DNA of 64,000 nucleotides, from the NCBI GenBank assembly GCA_964568735.1, contig CAZMRF010000006.1:1-64000 (forward strand), read 5' to 3'. Origin of the DNA: CAZMRF01 sp964568735 (GTDB lineage: Bacteria; Acidobacteriota; Polarisedimenticolia; JACPZX01). Within the stretch, counting starts at the first letter, position 1; every line of letters begins with the position of its first letter. The position numbers and the translations under genes were made by a program. The notes below the pieces were generated by a model. That model searched no databases and had not been told where the DNA came from. It worked only from the letters and a program-made list of their open reading frames with translations. Shown here one piece after another: positions 25,697 to 34,492 of this stretch.

Positions 25697-26947
25697 TCAG
25701 TCGCGGGAGCCGGTCCGGGCGCGCACGATCAGGAGGATCTCCTCCTCGGTGAGGATCGAAGTCCGCTCCTTGGCAGCCCGGATGATCTCCTGTACGAGGT
25801 CCTTCTGAGCCTCGATGCCATGCTCCTCGAGCCAGTGGGTCACGTTCGAGGTGCCCGACATGAAGCCGATCTCGATTTTCTGCCTCCGCCCGACCATGCC
25901 GGCGGGGACGCCGGAGTAGACGCGATCGGCCAGCCACTCCTGGCCCAGCTTCCGTGCCTTGATGATCGCGGCGGCATGGACCCCCGTTGCGGTCCGGAAG
26001 GCGTCATCCCCCATCGCCGGGTAGTTGATGGGGATGGGGACCTTCGCCGCCTCCGAGAAGAGCATCACGTACTCGCGCAGCGCCGAGAGATCGCGGTCGA
26101 TGAGCCCCTCGAGCTTCAAGTTGATGAGGAGCTGGTCCATGGGAGTGTTGCCGCAGCGCTCTCCGACGCCCAGCGCCGTGGCGTGCACCCGGTTCACGCC
26201 GGAGGCGATCGCCATCATGCTGTTGGGAATGGCGAGGCCCCGATCCGAGTGGCCGTGCCAGTCGATCGCGATCTCCTCGCCGGTTTCGGCCACGATCTGC
26301 TTCACGTGCTTGATGAGGAAGCGCACCCCGATGGGTGTCGCATGCCCGACGGTGTCGCAGACGCAGATGCGCTTCGCGCCCGCCTCGATGGCCGCGGTGT
26401 AGAGCCTGCGAACATCGTCCGGGTGGGCGCGGGTCGTGTCCTCGGTGACGTACATGACGGGCAGCCCGTTTTTCACGGCGTAGGAGACGGCATCCACGGA
26501 GAGCTTGAGGATGTGGTCGATCGACCAGTCCTCGGCGTACTGCCGTATGGGTGAGGAGCCGATGAAGGTGCAGGCCTCGACGGCGACCCCTGTCTTCTGG
26601 CTGATCTCGATGAGCGGGTCGATGTCGGTCCGGACCGTCCTGACGGCGCAGTTGGGCCGGATCCTCATCTTCTGATCCCGCATCTCTTCGACGAGACGGG
26701 TGATGTCGGCTACGGCGCGCGGGCCCGCTCCCGGCAGGCCGATGTCCACGGTGTCGATCCCGAGCTTCTCCATCAGGTGGAGGAGGCGGAGCTTCGAGCC
26801 GATGTCGGGATCGGTCACCGAAGGCGACTGGCAGCCGTCGCGGAGGGACTCGTCGTCGAGCTCGATCCGATCCGGCGCGCGGAACTGGAAGTCCTCGTGG
26901 TGGTTCCAGTCGTAGATCAGGTGAGATTCGTCGTTCGGGACGTCCAT
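25697..26947 (-). CDS. LeuA-like acyl transferase (2-isopropylmalate/homocitrate/citramalate synthase family)
   Basis: A 416-residue DRE-TIM metallolyase that condenses acetyl-CoA with a 2-oxoacid. Motifs are LDDESLRDGCQSP (a variant of the usual LRDGxQ start), GAGPRAV, CDTVGHATP and the divalent-metal HGH in DWHGHSDRG. It lacks the C-terminal regulatory domain of feedback-inhibited LeuA. No other leucine or lysine gene is nearby, so the 2-oxoacid cannot be named; homocitrate-, citramalate- or re-citrate synthase are all possible. The upstream and downstream gaps (172 and 163 bases) show nothing I can support. Confidence 0.8.
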   Translation of the reverse strand: MDVPNDESHLIYDWNHHEDFQFRAPDRIELDDESLRDGCQSPSVTDPDIGSKLRLLHLMEKLGIDTVDIGLPGAGPRAVADITRLVEEMRDQKMRIRPNCAVRTVRTDIDPLIEISQKTGVAVEACTFIGSSPIRQYAEDWSIDHILKLSVDAVSYAVKNGLPVMYVTEDTTRAHPDDVRRLYTAAIEAGAKRICVCDTVGHATPIGVRFLIKHVKQIVAETGEEIAIDWHGHSDRGLAIPNSMMAIASGVNRVHATALGVGERCGNTPMDQLLINLKLEGLIDRDLSALREYVMLFSEAAKVPIPINYPAMGDDAFRTATGVHAAAIIKARKLGQEWLADRVYSGVPAGMVGRRQKIEIGFMSGTSNVTHWLEEHGIEAQKDLVQEIIRAAKERTSILTEEEILLIVRARTGSRD

Positions 26948-27120
26948 CTCCGTCTCCGGGGCGCGCGTGTATGATCGAGCGGCCGAGCCTCGATTTCAAG
27001 GCTCGGGCGCCGATGCTCCGGGCAGCCCACGCTCCGGATTCCCTGTACGGCAGCGTTTCCGGGGGCGGGTGATTCCGAGGAGGGGGCCGGGCGTTGCGAT
27101 CCCCGGCCCGCCCGCGAGGA

Positions 27121-28563
27121 TCAGGAGAGCTTGGCCAGGGCCTTCTCGATCTGCTTGCGGTCCTCGGCATCCTTCGGCGCCAGGTCCAGGTACTGGCTCA
27201 GTTGGATGCGGGCCTCGCCCTTGCGCCCCATGTCGGCATAGAGGAGACCGAGGTCCCGGTGGACGTCGGCGTAGGCCGGGTCCAGGGAGGCCGATCGGAG
27301 ATAGGCTTCGAGCGCCCTCGACCGGGCCTCATCCTTGTCCTCCAGCGTGGCGAGGTAGATGCGTCCCTTGTAGTGATAAGAGGCGGCGTCGTCGGGCTTG
27401 CGCCGCAGAACCCGGTCGAAGCCCTTCTCGGCCAGGGTGTACCGCTCGAGATCGAAGTCCTGGACGGCGGTTTCTCGCGTCACGTCGAGCATCGTGTTCT
27501 GGTACTCGAGGGTCCTGATCCTGGGCTGATCGGGGACCTTCGCGGGCTCGGTACCGGCCACGGCCGGCGTGGCGCCTTCGGCCGCCCCGTAGTGACGCCG
27601 GATCTCCTCCTTGAGGTTTTGCTTCCTGACCTCGTTGGTGGAGTGGTTCCCCCAGAAGAAATTCTCGACCTGGCTCTGGTCCCCGTAGACGTCCGTGAAG
27701 GTGTCCCAGACGCGCGGCCCTTCGCGCGGCTCGTACCCGTTCTCGGCCATGTAGCGAAGGCCGACGCGGTCCGCCTGATCCTCCAGCTTGCGCCCGTACC
27801 CGTTCACCGCGGCCGACAATCCGAGGCTGACGCCGAGGCCTGCCATCGTGGCGTAGACCGGATTGTCGGTCCGGCGCTGTACCTGCGTTCCCACGACGAT
27901 GGCCCCGATCTGCGCCGGGATCGACCAGGCCATCATCGACTTGTACTGCCTCTGCCCGTGGCGCTGAGTCACGTGACTGATCTCGTGGCCCAGGACCGTC
28001 GCCAGCTGCGCCTCGTTCTCGAGCTTGGCGAGGAGCCCCGTGTGCACGTAGATGGCGCCGTTCGGCAGGGCAAAAGCGTTCAGTGAGGGATCGTCGAGAA
28101 CGTGAAACGAGAACTCGAAGCGGCCCTCGGCATACGCGGGCACGAGGCTCATGCCGACGCTCGAGACGTAGCTCGTGGCTTCGGTGCTCTTGTAGACCTT
28201 GTCGGAGGAGTTGAGCTTGGCAGACTCCTTGAGCGAAACCTCCGACAGCTTGTCCTCGAAGGTGGCCCCAGGCGGCTCCTTCTCGATCTTGAGCCAGTCC
28301 GCCTTGAAGTCTCCCCGCTCCCGGAACCGCCCGCCGGCTTCAGCCCACCAACCGACCTTGGCCTCGGAGAGCTTGCTGACCTCCCCCTTGATCCTGCCGC
28401 CCGAGTCGAGGAAGACGAGACTCGAGTCGACGATCAGCCCGTCGGAGCTGACGGACTCGATGATGCCCGCGACTTTCTCCACGGCGTGGGAGGTTCGGGG
28501 AATCAGGATCAGGACCACTGCAAGGAGGACCGCCCGGGCGCGCCGTGTTCCGTGTCTCGTCAT
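27121..28563 (-). CDS. Exported M48-family zinc metalloprotease with C-terminal TPRs
   Basis: A 480-residue protein. The signal peptide ends near residue 27 (LLAVVLILIPRTSHA). A domain to about residue 130 of unknown fold is followed by the M48 peptidase with H193-E-I-S-H197 and a downstream Glu in LEDQADRVG, then C-terminal TPR units (YHYKGRIYLATLEDKDEA and on). The layout resembles periplasmic BepA-like proteases that oversee outer-membrane protein assembly. The ATG at 28563 lies seven bases after a TATGAT box, implying a leaderless transcript. Confidence 0.82.
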   Translation of the reverse strand: MTRHGTRRARAVLLAVVLILIPRTSHAVEKVAGIIESVSSDGLIVDSSLVFLDSGGRIKGEVSKLSEAKVGWWAEAGGRFRERGDFKADWLKIEKEPPGATFEDKLSEVSLKESAKLNSSDKVYKSTEATSYVSSVGMSLVPAYAEGRFEFSFHVLDDPSLNAFALPNGAIYVHTGLLAKLENEAQLATVLGHEISHVTQRHGQRQYKSMMAWSIPAQIGAIVVGTQVQRRTDNPVYATMAGLGVSLGLSAAVNGYGRKLEDQADRVGLRYMAENGYEPREGPRVWDTFTDVYGDQSQVENFFWGNHSTNEVRKQNLKEEIRRHYGAAEGATPAVAGTEPAKVPDQPRIRTLEYQNTMLDVTRETAVQDFDLERYTLAEKGFDRVLRRKPDDAASYHYKGRIYLATLEDKDEARSRALEAYLRSASLDPAYADVHRDLGLLYADMGRKGEARIQLSQYLDLAPKDAEDRKQIEKALAKLS

Positions 28564-28570
28564 GGGCGGG

Positions 28571-28599
28571 ATCATAGGCGTGGAGGGAGTGTCCTTCAA
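28571..28599 (-). promoter_or_regulatory. Promoter of the M48 protease gene, leaderless geometry
   Basis: On the minus strand TTGAAG (28599-28594), a 17-base spacer and TATGAT (28576-28571) form a good sigma-70 promoter. The -10 box ends seven bases before the ATG, so transcription should start at or beside the start codon. Confidence 0.6.
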
Positions 28600-28685
28600 A
28601 CTCCCCGATGGACGGGGAGGGGGAGCGATGGCGCCGCGTTGCGGTGGAGATCGCCCGGTGGGGTGGCCTTCAGACGATCCCGGCC

Positions 28686-29456
28686 TCACGCATGCGGAAC
28701 GCGGCGGCGGCTTTCCAGCTTCCTGGCCATGCCAGAGACGCTGCGCTCGAATTCTTCCCTCAAGCCCCGATCCCGCAGGATCTCGCCGAGGAGGAGAAGT
28801 CCCGGATCGAGCCTGAACAGGTTTCCGCTGACGCGATCGAGCGTGCCGGCCCGGATCCGCGCGGGTGGAGGAGGTGAGTCGTCGCCGGGGTTCGAGCCAT
28901 GGGCCGCGAAGGCGAGGCTGGAGGCCTCCATGGATCTGAGGCCGCGCGCGAGCAGGGCCCTCGACACCCCCACCCCTGCGGCGAGCGCGCCGCAGATCGA
29001 GCGGCGATCGGCGGGCGGAAGGAGGCGAAGCGCCCGCACGATCGTCTCCATGCTGGCGGCTTCGATGGGCGCCCCGCCCTCCGCTTCGATGGAGGCGACG
29101 GCCAGACGGAGGCGCTGCCCGGCTGCGATGAGCCGGCTTCGATCCGCTTCGCTGACGCCGTGGAAGAGCGCCGCCAGCTCGTAGAGATCTTCGGAGGCGA
29201 TCTCCATCTCCTCCGATCCGCCCTCCCAGTGGCGGCCCGTGAGAAGCCACTCGACCGTGGTCTTTCCGATCCGGGCGATCCGGAGCAGACGCAGCGGATC
29301 GGGAAGCACACCGCGCTCGTACATGCAGATCGAAGGCTGGGAGGTTCCCACGAGATCGGCGAGCTGCCATTGCCGCAACCCGACGGAAAGGCGGACCCTG
29401 CGGATGCGCTCGCCCATCAGGCGGCGCTCCCGCGGGTCGGATAGTGCCTTCGGCAT
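28686..29456 (-). CDS. XRE-type helix-turn-helix regulator
   Basis: A 256-residue cytoplasmic DNA-binding protein. Residues 14-75 form a Cro/C1-type HTH (IRRVRLSVGLRQWQLADLVGTSQPSICMYERG). The remaining 180 residues are helical and have no recognised ligand domain. The ATG at 29456 starts the region; no ribosome-binding site is evident. It could control the M48 protease gene 122 bases downstream, but no operator is apparent. The 264-base gap 29457-29720 holds nothing I can support. Confidence 0.75.
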   Translation of the reverse strand: MPKALSDPRERRLMGERIRRVRLSVGLRQWQLADLVGTSQPSICMYERGVLPDPLRLLRIARIGKTTVEWLLTGRHWEGGSEEMEIASEDLYELAALFHGVSEADRSRLIAAGQRLRLAVASIEAEGGAPIEAASMETIVRALRLLPPADRRSICGALAAGVGVSRALLARGLRSMEASSLAFAAHGSNPGDDSPPPPARIRAGTLDRVSGNLFRLDPGLLLLGEILRDRGLREEFERSVSGMARKLESRRRVPHA

Positions 29457-29720
29457 GTGATTTCGTTGGCCGAGCAGCGGCAGGGGGTGCGTGGAAGTGC
29501 AACTCGCGTGCCTGCGGACCAGGCAGGCGGGCGGAGCCGCTGGAACAGCGGGTGGCTCTTCGTCGAGAGCGGTACAGTGGGCGCAATGACGCCAGAATGA
29601 CAGGTCGCCCGTGGGTTCCCTTCGGGTCGGGCTCGTCCGAGGATGCGGACGGATCTGTCCGGGTTTCTCAGACTGAGAGCCCGTGGGGGCGTGCGGGTCT
29701 CGGCGCGGCCGGGCAGGCTC

Positions 29721-30491
29721 CTAGCGAGCCGACGCGTTGGCGCGGCCGCCGTCAACGCTCAACGTGATGCCGGTGATCCATCCGGCCTCCGCCGAAGCGA
29801 GCCAGGCCACGGACGCGGCCACTTCCTCGGGGGAGCCCACCCTGCCCAGAGGGTGAGTCTGCTGGCTCCTTTCGAGAAAGGCCGCGTAGTTCTCGGCGCT
29901 CATCCCGCCGGCCTTGTGGAGATTGGTGGCGACGACGCCGGGATTCACGGCGTTGACCCGGATGCCCTTCGGGGCCAGTTCGAGCGAGAGGCACCGCGTC
30001 ATCTGATCTACTGCGGCCTTGCTGACGCAGTAGGCGAGCACGCCCGCGTAGGGGCGGAGGCCCGCGACGCTCGAGATGTTGACGACGCTCCCCCGTGTCT
30101 TCTCCAGGTGCGGCAGCGCGAGCCGGGTCAGGTCGAAGAGAGCGCGCACGTTGATATCCATCGTGCGGTCGAAATCCTCGAGCGTCGTCGATTCGATGCT
30201 CCCGGCTTCGAGGATGCCCGCGGCGTTCACGAGCACGTCCAGCGAGCCGAGGAATCCGCAGGCTTCCTCCACGCACCGGCGCCGGTCTCCGGGAAGCGTC
30301 AGATCCGCGGTGAGGGCCCGGGCCGCGCCGGGACGCTTCGACGCGATCGCGCTCACGACATCCTCGACCATCGCTTTCCTGCGCGCGACCAGGACGACGC
30401 GAGCGCCCTTTCCTGCGAAGGCAGCGGCGCAGGCTCTTCCAATCCCGCTGCTCCCGCCCGTGATCAGCGCGTTCTTTCCCGATAGATCCAT
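29721..30491 (-). CDS. Short-chain dehydrogenase/reductase (SDR)
   Basis: A 256-residue classical SDR with NAD(P)-binding GGSSGIGRA, NAAG, catalytic Ser in VNISSVAGL and YxxxK in YCVSKAAVD, and the C-terminal PGVVATNLH. The substrate is unknown; FabG-like and glucose-dehydrogenase-like enzymes look the same. The ATG at 30491 has GGAG nine bases upstream. It follows the ClC gene with 22 bases between, on the same strand. Confidence 0.88.
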   Translation of the reverse strand: MDLSGKNALITGGSSGIGRACAAAFAGKGARVVLVARRKAMVEDVVSAIASKRPGAARALTADLTLPGDRRRCVEEACGFLGSLDVLVNAAGILEAGSIESTTLEDFDRTMDINVRALFDLTRLALPHLEKTRGSVVNISSVAGLRPYAGVLAYCVSKAAVDQMTRCLSLELAPKGIRVNAVNPGVVATNLHKAGGMSAENYAAFLERSQQTHPLGRVGSPEEVAASVAWLASAEAGWITGITLSVDGGRANASAR

Positions 30492-30513
30492 GGCTTCATT
30501 CTCCATCTTGATC

Positions 30514-32592
30514 CTAGAGCCTGCTGAAGTCGGCGAGGTGCGATTTGCGGCCCATGAGGACGAGGCGATCTCCGGGCTGGAACGCCAGGTCGAGAGGCGG
30601 CGGGATGATCTCACGCAAGCCCCCATCCTCGCGCCGTTTCATGGCGAGCGCGGTGAGGTTGTAGGTCTTGGGGAGGGCCAGGTCGGCGAGCGTCTTCCCC
30701 TGCAGGGAAGCGGGGACGGGGATCTCCTCGACGCTGAAGTCGCCCACGAGCGGAAGGGGAGTGGCCGACTCACGGGACTGCATCCGGTAGCGCGCGGTCA
30801 GCACGCGGCCGCGCAGCACCTCCCGATCGAAGGCGCCCAGGATGTCCCTGCGGGTGACGACACCGATGAACTTGGGAGGGCTCCCCCCGGTCAGGACGGG
30901 CAGCTCCCCGAATTCCTGGAACCAGAACCTCTCCATGATCGAGGCGACGGGGTCCCTCAGCGAGACGGAGGGCATGGGGCGGGCGATGTCCATGGCCACC
31001 ACGAGCTGATCCAGGTTCTTGTCCTCAGCGGCGGGCAGGATGTCCTGCATGGCGATGAGTCCGTGGTAGGTTCCATCCTCACCGACAACGTGGAGCAGGT
31101 GGCGGCGGCTCTTGAGGAAGGTCTCCACGACGGATCGCACCGGGGTTCCCGGCGCGATGGTCGGAGGGTCCCGCCAGATCACGTCGATGACGTGGATCGC
31201 GTGGAGGGCCGACTCCTCGATCGAGGCATCCAGGTCGACGCCGCGCCGCGCCAGCCTCTCGGTGTAGATGGAGGCGCTCTTCAACCGGCGAGCCATGAGG
31301 GCCGAGGCCCCCGCACAGACTCCCAGGGGGAGGATCATCGCGTACTCCTGGCTCAGCTCGAAGGTCAGGAAGGTGGCCATGATCGGAGCGTGAGTCGTCG
31401 CCGCCAGGACACCGGCCATGCCGACGAGGCCCCAGGCCCCCGGCTGTGAGACCAGGCCGGTCCCCGTCTTCTCGAGAATCTCGGCTACGAGGCATCCGAA
31501 GGAGGCTCCCACGAGGAGAGTCGGCGTCATCACCCCGCCGAGGCCTCCCGAGCCGAGGCTCAGCGTCGTCGCGAGGATTTTCCCGAAGCAGATGAGCGCC
31601 AGGAGCTGGAGGGGGAAGCTCTCATTCAGGACGCCGCTCACCGCGTCGTAGCCGTTCCCCATCACCTGGGGCAGGTAGATGGCCAGCGCTCCCACGAGCA
31701 GTCCGCCGGCGACGAGCTTGAGCACAGGATGGAGCCGGATCCCGCGCAGGGTGTCGCTGGTGCGCTGCAGGAAGGTCGAGAAGAAGTTCCCCATCAGGGC
31801 GCAGGGGATCCCCAGCAACCCCAGGGCCAGGTATTCGGGGATTCCCTCGGGGGTGAATGTCGGAACGCTGTAAAGCGGGCCGGCTCCCCAGAGGGCCCGG
31901 CTGACGAGGGTGGCGGTGACCGCGGAGACCACGAGGGGGCCGAAGACGTCCATCGCGAAGTTCGCGATGACGATCTCCATGACGAAGAGCGCCGCGCCCA
32001 GCGGAGCGTTGTAGACGGCGGCCATTCCGGCGGCGACGCCGCAGCCGATGAGGATGTTCCGCCGGGCCGCGGTGAGCTGCAGCAGGTGCGAGATGCGGGT
32101 CGCGATGGAGGCGCTGACGGCCGCCGCGGGGCCCTCCCGCCCCACGGATCCGCCCGAGGACATCAGCAACACAGAGGCGAGGGCTCGGAGCATGGAATGT
32201 CGCAGGCCGGGGCCCTGGTGACGCAGGGCGACGGCCTCCATGATCTCCGCCACGCCCCCCGATTCCGGGCTTCGAACCAGGTAGTGGATGATGAGGCCCG
32301 CTGCGAGCGCGCCAGCGGCGGGGATGAGCAGCCTCGAATACCACGGGACCCGCTGTACGGCGGCCAGCAGAGTCTCAGAGGACTGGAAGAATGCGGCTTG
32401 CAATCCCACACCGAGCCACTTGATCCCGGCGGCGACGAGCCCGCCGATGACGCCGGTGAGGACGAAGAGGAGGAAGTAGAGCGCCCGCTCTCCGCGCAGC
32501 AGGACACGGGTCCGGACCACCATTCCGCGCGCGATGCGGTCGAGGGCCCTGGGAATCCCCGGCCCTCCGGCGCGCGATTTGAGCCTGGACAT
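30514..32592 (-). CDS. ClC-type chloride channel/transporter with CBS pair and TrkA-C domain
   Basis: A 692-residue membrane protein. The ClC core spans about residues 30-450 with the gating GREGP (151-155, Glu153) and GSGGLGGVMTP. The usual GSGIP chloride motif is replaced by SPESGGVAE, so selectivity may differ. Two CBS domains lie at about 460-590 and a TrkA-C (RCK_C) domain at about 610-692 (VEEIPVPASLQGKTLADL, FQPGDRLVLMG). These cytosolic domains usually sense nucleotides or ligands. The ATG at 32592 lies six bases after the dehydratase stop, so the genes are coupled. Confidence 0.85.
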   Translation of the reverse strand: MSRLKSRAGGPGIPRALDRIARGMVVRTRVLLRGERALYFLLFVLTGVIGGLVAAGIKWLGVGLQAAFFQSSETLLAAVQRVPWYSRLLIPAAGALAAGLIIHYLVRSPESGGVAEIMEAVALRHQGPGLRHSMLRALASVLLMSSGGSVGREGPAAAVSASIATRISHLLQLTAARRNILIGCGVAAGMAAVYNAPLGAALFVMEIVIANFAMDVFGPLVVSAVTATLVSRALWGAGPLYSVPTFTPEGIPEYLALGLLGIPCALMGNFFSTFLQRTSDTLRGIRLHPVLKLVAGGLLVGALAIYLPQVMGNGYDAVSGVLNESFPLQLLALICFGKILATTLSLGSGGLGGVMTPTLLVGASFGCLVAEILEKTGTGLVSQPGAWGLVGMAGVLAATTHAPIMATFLTFELSQEYAMILPLGVCAGASALMARRLKSASIYTERLARRGVDLDASIEESALHAIHVIDVIWRDPPTIAPGTPVRSVVETFLKSRRHLLHVVGEDGTYHGLIAMQDILPAAEDKNLDQLVVAMDIARPMPSVSLRDPVASIMERFWFQEFGELPVLTGGSPPKFIGVVTRRDILGAFDREVLRGRVLTARYRMQSRESATPLPLVGDFSVEEIPVPASLQGKTLADLALPKTYNLTALAMKRREDGGLREIIPPPLDLAFQPGDRLVLMGRKSHLADFSRL

Positions 32593-32597
32593 CCCGC

Positions 32598-33605
32598 TCA
32601 GTCTCCCGGAGGAAGGCCCTCCCGGATCCACCGGGCGAGCCGGTCCAGGTCGAGGTTTCCACCCGAGAGGATCAGCACGACACGGGATCCGGGAGGCAGC
32701 GGGATTCTCCCGGAGCAGAGGGCGGCCAGAGGGGCGGCACCTGCACCCTCCGTCAGGAGCTTGGCTCGCGTGAGCAGGAGCAGCAGCGCGTCGAGGATCT
32801 CGGCATCCGTTACGGTCACGACGTCCTCGACCATGCCCTTCATGATCGCCAGGGTCTCGGGGAGTCCCGAGCGGCCGGCAATCCCCTCGGCGATGGAATG
32901 GACATTGCCGAGGTGGACGACCCGCCCCTGCCGGAAGGAGCGTGCCATGGCGTCGGCGCCGGCGGCGTTGACGCCGAAGAGCCGGACGCCTGGCAGTCGA
33001 TCCCGAACCACCGTGCCGATCCCGCAGATCAGCCCCCCGCCTCCGACAGGGCAGATGAGCCCATCGAAGCGAGGGAGGTCCTCGAGGATCTCGAGGCCCA
33101 CGGTCCCCGCGCCGGCGACGACCCAGGGGTCGGTTGCGGGATGGACGAAGGTTGCGCCCGTATCTTCCATGATCTCGAGAGAGCGCTCGAGCGCGTCGTC
33201 GAAGATCCGGCCGTGGAGGATGATCTCCGCACCCATCGCGCGCGTGGCTTCGATCTTCGCCGCGGGTGTCGTCTCGGGCATCACAACGCGGACCGGGATC
33301 CTCCGGGCCGAGGCGGCATAGGCGAGGCCCTGGGCGTGGTTGCCTGCGGAGGCGGCCAGGACTCCGCGGGCCTGCTGGGCGGCATCGAGGCGGGAGAGCC
33401 GGTTGAGGGCTCCGCGAGGCTTGAAGCAGCCCGTCTTCTGGAAGTTCTCGGCTTTGAGGTGCACCTCGAACCCGGTGAGCCGATCCAGGGTGCGGCAGCG
33501 CAGCAGCGGCGTGCGGTGGACATGAGGAGCGACGACGCCAGCGGCCTCCCTGACGTGCTCGGCGGTGAGGTACTCGGCCAGGGAAGGTGCAGCCTGGCCT
33601 GCCAC
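32598..33605 (-). CDS. Threonine/serine dehydratase-like PLP enzyme
   Basis: A fold-type II PLP enzyme of the IlvA/TdcB/serine racemase group. Motifs are ENFQKTGCFKPRGA with the PLP lysine (the usual TGSFK is TGCFK), the asparagine loop SAGNHAQG and the phosphate-binding glycine loop PVGGGGLICG. From the GTG at 33605 it has 335 residues and no ACT domain, so it resembles the catabolic, non-feedback type. The start is uncertain: no ribosome-binding site precedes the GTG, and a 24-codon ORF (33608-33682) ends two bases before it. Confidence 0.78.
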   Translation of the reverse strand: MAGQAAPSLAEYLTAEHVREAAGVVAPHVHRTPLLRCRTLDRLTGFEVHLKAENFQKTGCFKPRGALNRLSRLDAAQQARGVLAASAGNHAQGLAYAASARRIPVRVVMPETTPAAKIEATRAMGAEIILHGRIFDDALERSLEIMEDTGATFVHPATDPWVVAGAGTVGLEILEDLPRFDGLICPVGGGGLICGIGTVVRDRLPGVRLFGVNAAGADAMARSFRQGRVVHLGNVHSIAEGIAGRSGLPETLAIMKGMVEDVVTVTDAEILDALLLLLTRAKLLTEGAGAAPLAALCSGRIPLPPGSRVVLILSGGNLDLDRLARWIREGLPPGD

Positions 33606-33607
33606 GA

Positions 33608-33682
33608 TCAGCGGAGGCGGGACGCGGACCCGCGAGTCGGGGTGCCGGGATTGCGACGAGAGACCTCGAAGGGCTCGCTCAT
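33608..33682 (-). CDS. Short upstream ORF ending two bases before the dehydratase start
   Basis: 24 codons (MSEPFEVSRRNPGTP and on) in a different phase from the dehydratase. A TAGACT box with TGA before it (33696-33691) lies eight bases upstream of its ATG, the leaderless geometry seen elsewhere in the window. It may be a coupled leader peptide. Alternatively, an indel may have split the true N-terminus of the dehydratase. Confidence 0.3.
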   Translation of the reverse strand: MSEPFEVSRRNPGTPTRGSASRLR

Positions 33683-33865
33683 GGCCGGCGAGTCTATCAG
33701 AGAGTGCGTCCGAGGCGCCTGCCTTGACAGCCCCCGGCGACCGTCTTACCGGGTGCGTCGCCTGCGGGAAGTACAACTAACGCTCCCCGCCGGCCCGGCC
33801 GGGATGTTCCGGCCTCTCCGTGAAACCCACCCGCGAGAAGCACTCAAGCAAGGAGGAAGAAACGC

Positions 33866-34396
33866 ATGCACTACGCCCCGGTATTCAACGATCTTTTCGA
33901 CATCTTCAGGGATTTCGACGCACAGTTTCGCCGGGCCTTCCCGGAGCTGAGAGGAGAGGGCACGGCCTCACGCCTGCTTCCCTCCGGCCACGCGACCAGC
34001 TCGGAGCTGTCGCCCGCGCCGGGCCTCAGCTACGGCAGAGCCTGGTTCCCTGCGGTCGACTCCTACGAGAAGGATGGCAACTACGTCGTCCGGATGGAGC
34101 TGCCTGGCGTCTCCCCCGGAGAGGTCAGCGTCTCCGTCACCGGCGACCATCTCCAGATCAGCGGTGAGAAGAAGGCCAGCCGCGAGGTGGACGAGAGAAA
34201 CGTCCACTTCAGCGAGTCGCGGTACGGACGCTTCGTAAGATCATTTCGCCTCCCGGAGGGCATCAAGGGCGACGACATCAAGGCGCGCTACGAGGACGGC
34301 GTGCTCGAGCTGATGATTCCGGTGCCCGAAGAGGTGAAGCCGAAGACTGTCAGGATCGAAGTCGGCATGGAGCAGAAGAAGGTCAAGGCTGCCTGA
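33866..34396 (+). CDS. Hsp20/alpha-crystallin small heat-shock protein
   Basis: A 176-residue ATP-independent chaperone that holds unfolded proteins. The N-terminal arm (FNDLFDIFRDFDAQF) is followed by the crystallin domain (about 65-160) with MELPGVSPGEVSVSV, ISGEKK and the ARYEDGVLELMIP beta-9/10 segment. A short tail ends in lysines and lacks a clear IxI motif. The ATG is preceded by AAGGAGGA, the strongest ribosome-binding site in this part of the window, consistent with abundant expression. No CIRCE or sigma-32 site is recognisable upstream. Confidence 0.93.
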   Translation: MHYAPVFNDLFDIFRDFDAQFRRAFPELRGEGTASRLLPSGHATSSELSPAPGLSYGRAWFPAVDSYEKDGNYVVRMELPGVSPGEVSVSVTGDHLQISGEKKASREVDERNVHFSESRYGRFVRSFRLPEGIKGDDIKARYEDGVLELMIPVPEEVKPKTVRIEVGMEQKKVKAA

Positions 34397-34452
34397 GCCG
34401 CCGGATCCTCGACGAGAAGAGACCCCCGGGCCTGCGGTAAAGTGGCGCACCC

Positions 34453-34479
34453 GCCACGGGCCGCGGCCCGGGGCTTTTT
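34453..34479 (+). terminator. Rho-independent terminator after hsp20
   Basis: A ten-bp GC stem with one mismatch (34453-34462 with 34465-34474) is followed directly by TTTTT. It lies 56 bases after hsp20 and just ahead of the ribosome-binding site of the peroxiredoxin gene, so it would limit read-through into that gene. Confidence 0.7.
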
Positions 34480-34492
34480 CTTGGGAGGAGCG

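Noticed and set aside
33724..33752. Sigma-70 promoter for hsp20
   Set aside because: A perfect TTGACA is present but no acceptable -10 box lies at a proper distance.
33565..33780. Plus-strand ORF ending in a Cys-rich TGCVACGKYN segment upstream of hsp20
   Set aside because: It overlaps the start region of the dehydratase on the opposite strand, has no start signals and no match to a known small protein.
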